From positions 142,988,351 to 143,052,350 of the forward strand of contig CP136062.1 of the NCBI GenBank assembly GCA_032622095.1: DNA of 64,000 bases, in the 5' to 3' direction. The notes under the pieces were generated by a model. It was not told the DNA's origin and ran no database searches. It worked only from the letters and a program-made list of their open reading frames with translations. The stretch comes from Siphonodentalium dalli (lineage: Eukaryota > Mollusca > Scaphopoda > Gadilida > Siphonodentaliidae). Both the position numbers and the translations under genes were made by a program. Below are positions 54,975 to 64,000 of this stretch, piece after piece (within the stretch, counting starts at the first letter, position 1; each line of letters begins with the position of its first letter).

Positions 54975-55635
54975 CTCATCAACTCAGTGTTTGTTCACAT
55001 TGATAGTTTATGGTAACCGAAGAGCTTTAATTACCAGCCGAGGGGTGAGTTCAGCCACATATGTATTCAATTTTGGCTTCCAGCAATCAATGTTGCCAGC
55101 CGGGTTTATTTTATAAACCAGATTGTTATTTGGAAGCAGCTCAATGCTCAGGGTATCTGCGCATATCCATGCCGAGAACCTACGTCATATTTTTTGTTCT
55201 ATATTTTCCAAAGATATCAGCAAGCTATTAGACTAGTGAGCTATCCCAACAATTCATCTTGGATACTCAAAAACTGAATATCGAACAGATTTATTTTAAG
55301 GAGATTTTGGCGACCAAATTTCACATCCTCGAAAAATTGTGACCGAAGTTACTTGAACAATTATATCTTCTAAAAAGCAATATTTCTATGAGGATTTGAG
55401 TCATAGTGAGATATAAAATATTTATACATAGCACATTCGCTCTATTTTTGGGTTGAGTTATGTATATAGTACTGATGAAGAAAACAATGAATTCTAACTT
55501 TGATGTGAAACATCTTGTGGTCATTATCGAGCAAATTATGATGTATATTCCTGGCCCTGCATATTATCAAATCACGCTATTGAGCCTCATCCAGTTTAAA
55601 CCACTCAGTTTATAAAAGAAACCTGGCGGGCAAGC
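54975..55635. other. non-coding interval
   Basis: AT-rich; no gene or repeat recognised. Confidence 0.5.
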
Positions 55636-56070
55636 CTGGTTGTAGCATGTCTGACATTTGCAGAATGAGGTCCCCAGAGGGTGAATTTAGTGATGCGACC
55701 CCACACAGTGGGTTAGCATCACCAAATTCACCCTCTGGGGACCTCATTCTGCTTAGTCTCATCTTCTGGGAAGTATCTATTGTCTCAAATTAACATTGTT
55801 TTTAGTTACCAGTACTTTATCCCTGCTGTTCAGTTTCTATATCCCCTAATTTTCAGAAGATAAAATGGATAATCAAGGTGACTAATGTGAACTTCAACTG
55901 GGGAACTTCAATCTGATCCTCGGTCTCCCATAGCAGTTGAGGCCTAAGCAGAATGAAGTTCCCAGAGAGTGAATTTGGTGATGCTATCCCATTTTGCGAG
56001 ATAGTGTCACTAAGTTCATCCTATGCGGACCTCATTTGCAAATATCAGACACACTATTTCCAGATTTGCT
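55636..56070. mobile_element. double-hairpin GAGGTCCCC MITE
   Basis: First hairpin 55656-55752 (CAGAATGAGGTCCCCAGAGG arms), core with TCTCATCTTCTGGGAAGTAT and CGGTCTCCCATAGCAGTTGA, second hairpin about 55950-56045 ending CAAATATCAGACACACTATT. The core resembles those of 48330-48787 and 61090-61540. Confidence 0.8.
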
Positions 56071-56224
56071 GGCTGGTGAATATGACTGAATGTGTTATAA
56101 AATTGCTACAGGTCAAATCAGTTCAGAACTACTACACATTCTACATCACAACTAAGCATGTGTTGTTTATTATGCCTTAACCTTGCATGACTGGAGCTTC
56201 CTGAATATTTACAAAAACCCTGTG

Positions 56225-56385
56225 CCAATGGATTCTCTTATATATGCGAGTCTCCATAGGGAGCCTCGCATATATAAGAGAGTACATTGGCCTAACAATA
56301 TTTACCTTGACTGTGTAAGCCAGTGCATTCTCTTATATATACGAGACTCCCTATGGGAGACTCGCATATATAAAAGAATGCACTG
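56225..56385. repeat. two-hairpin unit, inverted copy
   Basis: Hairpin B (56225-56290) with loop arms CTCC/GGGAG, a 29-bp spacer (AACAATATTTACCTTGACTG), then hairpin A (56321-56385) with loop arms CTCCC/GGGAG. Spacer and hairpin order are the reverse complement of 54835-54974. Confidence 0.85.
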
Positions 56386-57054
56386 ACACAGAGTCTTTAA
56401 TGCTGCATCAGCGCAGCTCCCGTCATGAGAGGGATAACACAATACTTATTTCTCTATAATGTAATTTGTATCTTATATTTTCAGCTTAGCTAATACTCCG
56501 ACTTCAGAAGCCATTTTTACAATTTTGATTTGGTAGGCCTCCCTTGTAAGGCAGGCTGCTAAAATAATAGGAGGCCAACTGTAGGATAGTATAAGCTAGT
56601 CTTCAACATGAATATTAAATTGTCATACTCCAAGAATTTCTAACAAAGTCTAAATGTCAAAGGTAAGAAAAGAACCACTGTTTTACAGTATTGGACAGGT
56701 TTCAATTTTATAACTTCTCTTTTCAAACTTGGTTGCTATAGAAATATAACTGGGAATGCATGGCATATACCAATAAATCAAAAAACCGGGTGACTTTGAG
56801 GATAACAGATTGCAGGCTACTCTGCATGGCTTGAATCACTAACTATGCGCATTGCGTTTATCAATGTTCAAATAATTCAAACCACGATGTGAATGAATAG
56901 GAACTTCCTGTACTTTGAGGACAGAATTTTATGTTATAAAGTTTTAAGTTGTCTCTGTGCATCGGGTTATTTCACATTTGCCATGATTGAGGATGGCCAT
57001 ATTTCAATCTAAACTGACACTATTCAAGGAATCCTGAATTATGTTTTGTACAGG
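56386..57054. other. non-coding interval
   Basis: No gene or structured repeat recognised. Confidence 0.5.
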
Positions 57055-57303
57055 CCTTGAAATAGGGTGTCTGTCATTTGCAGAATGAGGTCCCCAGAGG
57101 GTGAATTTAGTGATGCTACCCCACATAGTGGGCTAGCATCACCAAATTCACCCTCTGGGAACCTCATTCTGCTGAGGTGTAAGCAGAATGAGGTCCCCAG
57201 AGGGTGAATTTGGTGATGCTAGCCTGCTATGCAGGGTAGCATCACTAAATTCACCCTCTGGGGACCTCATTCTGCAAATGACAGACACACTATTTCAAGG
57301 CTT
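57055..57303. mobile_element. double-hairpin GAGGTCCCC MITE without core
   Basis: Two hairpins lie side by side (57081-57172 and 57183-57276), separated by GAGGTGTAAG. The outer ends CCTTGAAATAGGGTGTCTGT and, inverted, CCTTGAAATAGTGTGTCTGT define the family terminus. This is the best-preserved pair of outer ends in the window. Confidence 0.85.
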
Positions 57304-57387
57304 TGTTTTGTACATGTAACTTGTGGTGCTTCAAAGATTCTACAGACCAATGTATCAATGATATCTATAGATCTGAGGCGTTAATTC

Positions 57388-59117
57388 CAAATACCTTACT
57401 CATATTTAAATTCATGAAGTAATATTTGCGCACCCATCATGCGTTAATTTAAAACTGAGCGAAAAAAATAGTATGACTCCTGAGTTTATACCAACCACAG
57501 ATAAAACTAGAATGCACTCAGAGAGATGCCAACGTGCGCAAAAATGTAATAAACAATAATTTAAAAAATAATTTCACTGTATTTTACTTAATTTATTTAA
57601 TTTAATTTAATGTTAGCAAAAAAAGACAATTACCATTTCTCATTTCATCACAGATAAAAGGCAAATTACTATATTAATCATTTAAGTAATTAAAACCAAT
57701 TCCATGTTGCCGAAAGGATGAGACTTTAATATCGATTACATTTTTTTCAGCAGGAATATTTTCATTTTCATTTTCCGATAGTCAAAGTTGACCAGAGGAG
57801 CAATTATAAGAAATAATTAATACCATTTGTGTAAATATTGATAGCAGCCAATATGCAACAATAAATATCAATAATTAATCAATAATTAATCAATAACGAT
57901 CATTTTATGTAATAATAAACTCTTCAAACAGTGTTTCTGTCAACAAATGCGTTTTGTTTTGTGTTATGTCATTCGTCGTATTTGACCCGGAACTCGGCTG
58001 AAGATTAGGCTATTCAGCCTATTGCGTCGAATTACGAAATCGCGTTTTGAATGTCTCTCTTTTCCCGCACGATAAAAAGAGGTCTTCGCACGAACCAAAA
58101 ATGATAAAAACTTCCCAATTATAAGTAAAAATACCCAAATGAAGGAGTCTATGTAGGTCCCGAAGGAGTCTATAGACTCTTTGATGTAGAGTTCTGATGG
58201 AGAAAATGTAGGTCGATCTATTTTTGTCATAACTCTGACGTATTTTGACCTGGGAGAAAAAATTGAAATCGAGGCTCACTACGAGCATGCCAGTTTTAAA
58301 TATAGAAACAGGGAATCCCGACAAATGGCGATATCGGCGACAAACAAATAATCGAAAACAACACATAAAATAAACATAGCAAAAACGCGGCACAGTAAAA
58401 ATGTCAGAACGCCACGAGGTTTTGCGTCGTTTTTGGTGACGTCATGGAGTGAAACGGAGTAGGGTGACACCAACCTACGAATCTGTCTGATCGCCATACT
58501 GTTGCGCGAGCGCACGTAATAAGAGGACTATGCTAATGAGTTGCGTACATTATGGAAAGTTATACTGAATAGACAATTATATTTACATGCGGGCAACCTA
58601 TCTCAACATAATTATTCACATGTAAAGCGATAAATCATGGTAAAATCGTCAAAGTTGCAATGACTATAAGACATACATATATTACACTAATTGTACACAA
58701 AAGCAGGTCTCCATATCCAGAACCCTGGAGTGAAACCATGGTCATATAGTCGGAGTTAATTATGTCAACCCAACTATTTAAAATACACACAGACAAGATG
58801 TGTTAATTCTTTCATGTTCAGTTCAATAATGTCCATAACTTTAGTGTTTAGTTATCACAATAATTTTTGGAGCAACACATAAACACCCATCTGCAAAACA
58901 AATGATGCAGTTATACTCGACTCGATATACCATTTCGTTGTGACGTATTCAATATACATGTCTATCTTAATGAACGATTAAGAACTGAAACTGTCATCAG
59001 ATACAAGACTTATATCAAATGTTTTGTCTTTTTTTTAATTTAGCACAGCACAATGTGCAAATTTCAAAACTGAGCGAAAAATATTACTGCACGAATTTAA
59101 ATACGAGTAAGGTATGA
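57388..59117. repeat. possible 1.7-kb element bounded by inverted 40-bp arms
   Basis: AAATACCTTACTCATATTTA and AATTCATGAAGTAATATTTG near 57388-57430 are found inverted at 59077-59117. AAAACTGAGCGAAAAA lies inside the left arm and next to the right one. The pair encloses the 654-bp dispersed repeat. No coding content. Whether this is one element is an inference. Confidence 0.5.
57509..58162. repeat. dispersed repeat, copy 2 (uninterrupted)
   Basis: Partner of 29941-31090. It keeps a single CTTTAATATCGATTAC at 57724-57739 where copy 1 carries the 494-bp MITE. Confidence 0.9.
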
Positions 59118-59527
59118 GTTGCCGATATGTTAATGAATGTTTAACATCATGACTATTAGAGGTTTACTGTAGTGAACCTCTTGGTACCTGTTGATTAATA
59201 TTCAGATTATTATATCGGCGGCACTAATATTGTGTAACTAATTCCCACCTTAGCCCTGAATTTGTACTATAATAGGGCATCGATGATCATGTTAATATTG
59301 TTTCATTTGTTTTTCTCTTGAATTTTATCTTGTTATTGTTTTATTTTGCTTTGATGTACAGTTGTGACAGAATGACCCTTCCGACCTGATTTATTGCATA
59401 GAATTCAGATAGTATCAGATGTGATTCAATGAATAACTTGTTTGTTAGGTCAATAGAAATAACTCCAATTTGCTGACAAACCTCAAACCGGTAAGATGAG
59501 GTTTGTCATAAATAACTTGAGATCAAG
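58163..59527. other. non-coding interval
   Basis: GGTGACGTCATGGAGTGAAA near 58433 resembles GGTGACGTCATGGAGAGAAA near 1985, possibly another dispersed repeat. A GAGGTTTACT/AGTGAACCTC hairpin lies at about 59159. Overlapping frames of 78-124 codons at 57964-58515 have no recognised domain. Confidence 0.45.
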
Positions 59528-59665
59528 CGTTGAAATAGTGTGTCTCTCATTTGCAGAATGAGGTCCCCAGAGGGTGAATTTAGTGACGCTATCCTGCACG
59601 GTTGGCTAGTATTACCAAATTCACCCTCTGGAGACCCCATTCTGCAAATTTCAGACACAATAAAT
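59528..59665. mobile_element. single-hairpin GAGGTCCCC MITE
   Basis: TTGAAATAGTGTGTCTCTCA at the left, GGTCCCCAGAGGGTGAATTT arm, loop with CTGCACGGTTGGCTAG, and right arm ending CAAATTTCAGACACAATAAA. Confidence 0.8.
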
Positions 59666-60344
59666 TCAGGCTTGGGTGAAGATGAGGTTGAGACTATTTC
59701 TTGCTGACCCAACAAAATAAATCAGTTATTCCTTATAATGCTTATTCCTTATGCTGAATTAGTCAACTTTGCACAATGCTGTTGATTAGGGATCCAGGAT
59801 CTTGAAATATTTATATGAGAAGCCAGGATCTCATATATTTTATCTATTGGGGATTATGAGGGCATGTCACTTCAAATATATGTTCCATGTCAGAAATTCT
59901 CACTCTGCTTTGATGTTTCAATATGACATAACTGTTTTGAGATGCGTTCTCAGAATCATTTTGAGATGAGTACCCAAAATCACACTACTGTTCAGCATTA
60001 CTGAGTACCAAAAATATTGTTTTGAGATACTGGGTGTCTTGAACAAAGCATGCAAACTCGACCAATTCTACATTACTTATTACCATATTGCTGTTAAATG
60101 ATATTTACTTTTCTAATTTGCAACTTATTTTGTCTGAGTTACTAATGTCACTGGCAATTTTTTCACCTTGGAGAAAAAGCTTTTTTTATTTAATTTCTTC
60201 AGTGCATGTGTAATCCAAGTTGTGTTGAGAAAGATATTCTTCTTCTTTTGTGTGGTTTATAGTCTTTAAGTTCACATGCTGACAATTTTTCAGGAAATTT
60301 TTGTTACACAGGCCTATCACTTGCATATTTTGGAGTCAAGTCTG

Positions 60345-60485
60345 CAAATAGTGTATCTGTCATTTGCAGAATGAGGTCCCCAGAGGGTGAATTTAGTGAT
60401 GCTATTCCGCACGGTTGGCTAGTGTTACCATATTCATTCTCTGGGGACCTCATTCTGCAAATGACAGACACACTAAATTCAGGCT
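60345..60485. mobile_element. single-hairpin GAGGTCCCC MITE
   Basis: Copy of the previous hairpin with the same loop words (CGCACGGTTGGCTAG), duplicated together with its flanking DNA. Confidence 0.8.
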
Positions 60486-61089
60486 TGTGATGAGGTTTGT
60501 CATAAATAACTTGAGACTATTTCTTGCTGACCCAACAAAATAAATTAGTTCACAATGCTGTTGATTAGGGATCCAGGATCTTGAAATATTGATATGAGAA
60601 GCCAGGATCTCATATATTATATCTGTTGTGGATTATGAGGGCATGTCACTTCAAATATATGTTCCATGTCAGAAATTCTCACTCTGCTTTGATGTTTCAA
60701 TATGACATAACCGCTTTGAGATAAGTTTTCAGAATCATTTTGAAATCACACTACTTTTCAGCGTTACTGAGTACCAAAAATATTGTTTTGAGATATTGGG
60801 TATCACGAACAAAGCATGCAAACTCAACCAATTCTACATTACTTATTACCATAAGCTTTTAAATGATAATAACTTTTCTAATTTGCAACTTATTTTGTTT
60901 GGGGTACTAATGTCACTGGCAATAGGTTCACCTTGGAGAAAAAGCTTTTTTTATTTAATTTCTTTAGTGCATGTGTAATCCAAGTTGTGTTGAGAAAGAT
61001 ATTCTTCATTTGTGTGGTTTATAGGCTACATTCACACGCTTGTAATGTTTCAAGAAATTTGTTGCACAGGCTTATCACTTGCATATTTT

Positions 61090-61540
61090 TGAGTCAAGTC
61101 TGCAAATAGTGTGTCATTTGCAGAATGAGGTTCCCAGAGAGTGAATTTAGTAATTATACCCCGCATGGCAGGCTAGCATCACCAAATTCATCCTCTAGAA
61201 CCTAATTCTGCTTAAGCCTCAACATCTGTGGGAGATCTACGATTAGTTTGAATTTCCTCAGTCGGTGATGTTCACCCATTAGTCACCTCGATTATGCATA
61301 TTATCTTCTGCAAATTAGGGGATATATATAAACTTCCCAGAAGGGAAAAAGTAGCTAAAAACAATGTAAATTTGAGACTAAGATACTTAAAAAAAGATGA
61401 GGCCTTAATAGCAGAATGAGGTCCCCAGAGGGTGAATTTGGTGATGCTAGCCCGCTGTGTGGGATAGCATCACTAAATTCACTGTCGGTGGGGGGGGGGA
61501 CTTCATTCTGCAAATGACAGACACATGATTTTCAGGCTTC
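61090..61540. mobile_element. double-hairpin GAGGTCCCC MITE with core
   Basis: First hairpin 61118-61212 (decayed right arm), 180-bp core with GTCACCTCGATTATGCATAT, second hairpin 61408-61512 whose right arm carries a G9 run. Outer ends GTGTCATTTGCAGAATGAGG and, inverted, TGTGTCTGTCATTTGCAGAA. Confidence 0.8.
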
Positions 61541-61902
61541 GTTGCACAGGCCTATCATTTGCATATTTTTGAGTTATAAACTTTGGAATTAGATTATGTA
61601 CCTTCGGTTATATTATGCCATTTGTGCAGCAATGTTATGCAGAATGATTGTGCTGTAAACTTGCCAAATAGTTGGTGATTAAAGTCTAGCAAATGTCAGT
61701 ACTTTAACAACATGTGAAATTAGGTCAGATAAATAAAATTGTTTGTTTCTCTGGGAAAGCATTGTCTCCAAAAAACCTGCTCCTGAACCATATTTATGAC
61801 CTGCCATAAATATGAAAAAGTTGCCAACACACAAGATGCACCATGGTTTTATTTCTATAAAAATAATTCACCATCTAACAATTCATGCATATCACATATA
61901 GG
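61541..61902. other. non-coding interval
   Basis: No gene or repeat recognised. Confidence 0.5.
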
Positions 61903-63146
61903 TCATATTTGAGCATGGAGGCTGTAGCCGGCTATATGCTGGCCATGGCTACAGCCGGCTAGGCATGCACAGTAGAAAGCTACAGCAAGTCAGAGCAGAT
62001 GGTCACTAAATATCGTACCGGTACCCCGAGTTTGAATGTGGTTGATAATGTTGCCATATCTATCCACCAATGGTCACGCTCACTGAATCAAGCACATTTG
62101 AAGCAATGAACACTTGTACTGAGTCCATGCCTCCATAAATCTGATATATTAAAGAGTAGGATATGTGATCATATATATATGTCCCTTTTCGCAAATGGTA
62201 AACAATTTGACAATGCAAGTGTCCATATTACACAGTCGGGGTAATATGGACACCTGACCCAAAAAAATGCCAAAGTAGGGCCCTGCGAATCGATTCGATT
62301 CGATGCGATTTGGAATCTTTCGTCTGATTCGATTCAAAATCGGCTGTCCTGATTCGAATTGTATCGAATCATTGGCACCAGTTGCATTCTCAACTGACAC
62401 CTTTGCTTTTTCGCAAAGACAGATTATGATACCAACGAAAGACCCATACACAAACACTGTTGTAGACTGAGCTACACTATTGCACGATTGATGTCACTGA
62501 TCTAGCAAAATTTCATACATGTCAAACTTCAGCTGCGTGAATGAGTTTGCTTACTGACTTCATTATTGCTTAAGATACTGTTTCATTATTTTATAGCAGA
62601 GATGGACGCAACAAATGCGCACTTAATTAGTTAAATGCGAATTTGATCCATTTATGGGTAATATTTACGTTATATACCGACAATCACTTATCGTTGTTAC
62701 AAAGTGAGCAAATTGATACTGGTACGGCCACTCAGTCCAGTGATATCTATATCTTAACAATGTTATACCACTGACGCAATGATTCGATTCGAGATTCGAT
62801 TCGATTCGGAATCACTTGGCTGATTCGATTCGAGATTCGATTCGAAATGAAAATGCCCGATTCGCAGGGCCCTATGCCAAAGGTTGTTTAACGAAAATTC
62901 ATTGCTTCAAATGTGATTGCTTCAGTGAGCGTGACCATTGGTGGTTAGATATGGCGACATTATGTCGATATATCTATCAACCATATTCTAAGCTCGCGTT
63001 ACAGGGTACCGGTACAATATTTAGTGACCACCAGCTGTGGCTTGCTGTAGCTTTCTTCAGTGCATGCCTAGCCGGCTGTAGCCGTGGCGGGCATACAGCT
63101 TCTTACTGTGCATGCCTAGCTGGCTACAGCCTGCGAGCTTAAATAC
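61903..63146. mobile_element. inverted-repeat element with about 220-bp arms, interrupted by a hAT MITE
   Basis: Left arm about 61915-62112 (GAGGCTGTAGCCGGCTA, GGTCACTAAATATCGTACCG, CCACCAATGGTCACGCTCAC), right arm 62893-63140 in reverse order. The CAGCCGGCTAGGCATGCACA box is present once on the left and about twice on the right. A 599-bp hAT MITE (62276-62874) sits in the centre. A small palindrome GTGTCCATATTAC / GTAATATGGACAC lies at about 62219-62254. Confidence 0.8.
62276..62874. mobile_element. hAT-type MITE 3 (TAGGGCCCTGCGAATCG ends)
   Basis: Left end TAGGGCCCTGCGAATCGATT; right end inverted TAGGGCCCTGCGAATCGGGC. Exact 8-bp target duplication TGCCAAAG at 62268-62275 and 62875-62882. 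Subterminal DNA is made of GATTCGATTCG words. No transposase. This is the clearest mobile element in the window. Confidence 0.9.
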
Positions 63147-63211
63147 AACCATAAACACCAACCCTGTTGAACCATCTTTGATGCTGGCGTTCATTTAGAG
63201 ACTGAGGTTAA
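63147..63211. other. short spacer
   Basis: Nothing recognised apart from the TTAA target copy at 63208-63211. Confidence 0.4.
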
Positions 63212-63451
63212 CCCTTTGAGTGCCAGGTCCGATTTTTGTATCAACCCATATACCCTGTGCCAATGCATTCTCTTATATATGCGAGTCGACCATAGGTCGC
63301 CTCGCATATATAAGAGAATGCATTGGCCTTTTTTTCTTTTTCTTTTTTTTTTTACAATTTTTTACAATTTTAATAATTTATTCTTATATTCTTTAACAGA
63401 CTTATTTTGTAGGTTTAGGGCCGATGAGATCGGCCCCTGGCACTCAAAGGG
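63212..63451. mobile_element. piggyBac-like MITE, 240 bp
   Basis: TTAA at 63208-63211 and 63452-63455. Ends CCCTTTGAGTGCCAGG and its inverse CCTGGCACTCAAAGGG, a perfect 16-bp TIR. The TTAACCC start is typical of piggyBac elements. Hairpin B lies inside at 63260-63326, followed by a T-rich stretch. Confidence 0.9.
63260..63326. repeat. hairpin B, isolated copy
   Basis: CCAATGCATTCTCTTATATA and its inverse around GCGAGTCGACCATAGGTCGC. Loop-proximal arms CGACC/GGTCG replace the CTCCC/GGGAG of the other copies, with pairing kept. Confidence 0.85.
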
Positions 63452-63455
63452 TTAA

Positions 63456-64000
63456 ATTATATGGATGAAGTTTCTAATATTGAATCCACACATCTTGTAC
63501 TGTACATAAATACCTGCCTCATCAGCAAAAATAATTTGAAATGAATATTCCCTGAGAAACAAACTATTTTGTATATCTGGCCTTAGATATGATTCATGTA
63601 CTGCGTATATAGTAAACGGTGGTGCACTTAGAATTTATCATTCACATTGTAGCACCACAGCCCTCCCTAACAAATGGCCTGAAAATTTTCCTGTCAAAAT
63701 TTTCCTAGTGTGAACATAGTAATAAAAACATGGGAATACTTGCATGTCTGCTATTTTTTCACATTGAAAATATCATTGATATCGATGACATGTTACTGGC
63801 TCTGTTACACCCAGAAATGCCATGTTATTGGATTGTCTATTCAGTAATGTCCCATTTTCCAACTTCTCCACCAGGAGATAAGGTGAATTTATAAACTGAA
63901 AATAAATCATGTTATATCTTCCTCAATTTTGTTAATCAACCCTTTCTCAACTCAGTCTCCGATGGAGCTATACCAAGACTTTCAAATGCACTGCTATAGA
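63456..64000. other. non-coding interval to the window end
   Basis: No gene recognised. CTCAGTCTCCGATGGAGCTA near 63953 resembles the leader hairpin of the repeat at 35230 and may be the start of another copy outside the window. Confidence 0.5.

Larger units (their letters stand above)
59528..61105 (+). repeat. direct duplication of a MITE-headed unit (about 0.8 kb x 2)
   Basis: The block from the hairpin MITE at 59528 through GATTAGGGATCCAGGATCTT, GAAATTCTCACTCTGCTTTG and TAATCCAAGTTGTGTTGAGA is repeated from 60345. A third, different hairpin MITE follows at 61090, again preceded by GCATATTTTTGAGTCAAGTC. The offset is 767-816 bp because of small indels. Confidence 0.8.

Noticed and set aside
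57964-58515. Three overlapping minus-strand frames of 78-124 codons
   Set aside because: They lie partly in a dispersed repeat and have no recognised domain.

Overview
The window looks like nuclear DNA of a marine invertebrate animal, most likely a mollusc or another lophotrochozoan. The evidence is AT-rich, gene-poor sequence, GT-AG introns in the one clear gene, and several repeat types familiar from bivalve and other marine invertebrate genomes: leader hairpin plus CCGT-type microsatellite plus tandem core, tandem-core Helitron-like elements, and hAT and TTAA-flanked MITEs. The phylum is an inference, not something the sequence proves. I found no rRNA, tRNA, CRISPR array or bacterial-type operon.

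One host gene is well supported. A four-exon plus-strand gene (43295-43370, 47618-47697, 50478-50701, 53165-54155) encodes a 456-residue PC-esterase domain-containing protein 1 (PCED1/FAM113, SGNH/GDSL fold). Its introns hold a 161-bp satellite, a 217-bp near-perfect palindrome, a decayed LINE reverse transcriptase and several MITEs. One nested pair of TTAA-flanked MITEs ends about 28 bp before the last exon.

The rest is mostly mobile and repetitive DNA. From left to right: palindromic minisatellites and a tandem duplication (1-1653); an RT fragment (1513-1925); a TA-flanked TIR element (2716-3795); a head-to-tail array of seven Helitron-like modules (4746-9746); foldback elements; a LINE 3' end with a microsatellite tail (14452-14850); a broken LINE on the minus strand with ORF1, endonuclease and RT, carrying a 2.8-kb internal tandem duplication (about 16620-24020); three foldbacks (24562-25366); two linked TIR elements with a palindromic junction (25979-29858); a dispersed repeat with a TTAA MITE inserted (29941-31090), whose empty site is also in the window (57509-58162); two adjacent hAT-type elements (31694-34063); a TA-flanked TIR element (34100-35080); degenerate CCGT-leader repeats (35230-37780); a hAT-like element beside another TIR element (40161-42036); the PCED1 gene; then MITE families built from hairpins (48330-63326), ending in an inverted-repeat element that hosts a hAT MITE with an exact 8-bp target duplication and a piggyBac-like MITE that hosts a hairpin.

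The most interesting structure is the 4746-9746 array. Two unrelated tandem-repeat cores, one of them dense in TCAAGGTCA nuclear-receptor half-sites, share one terminal design (5' TC plus a CTGT/GTCT microsatellite; 3' hairpin, 7 nt, CTAG or CCAG) and are joined end to end without spacer.
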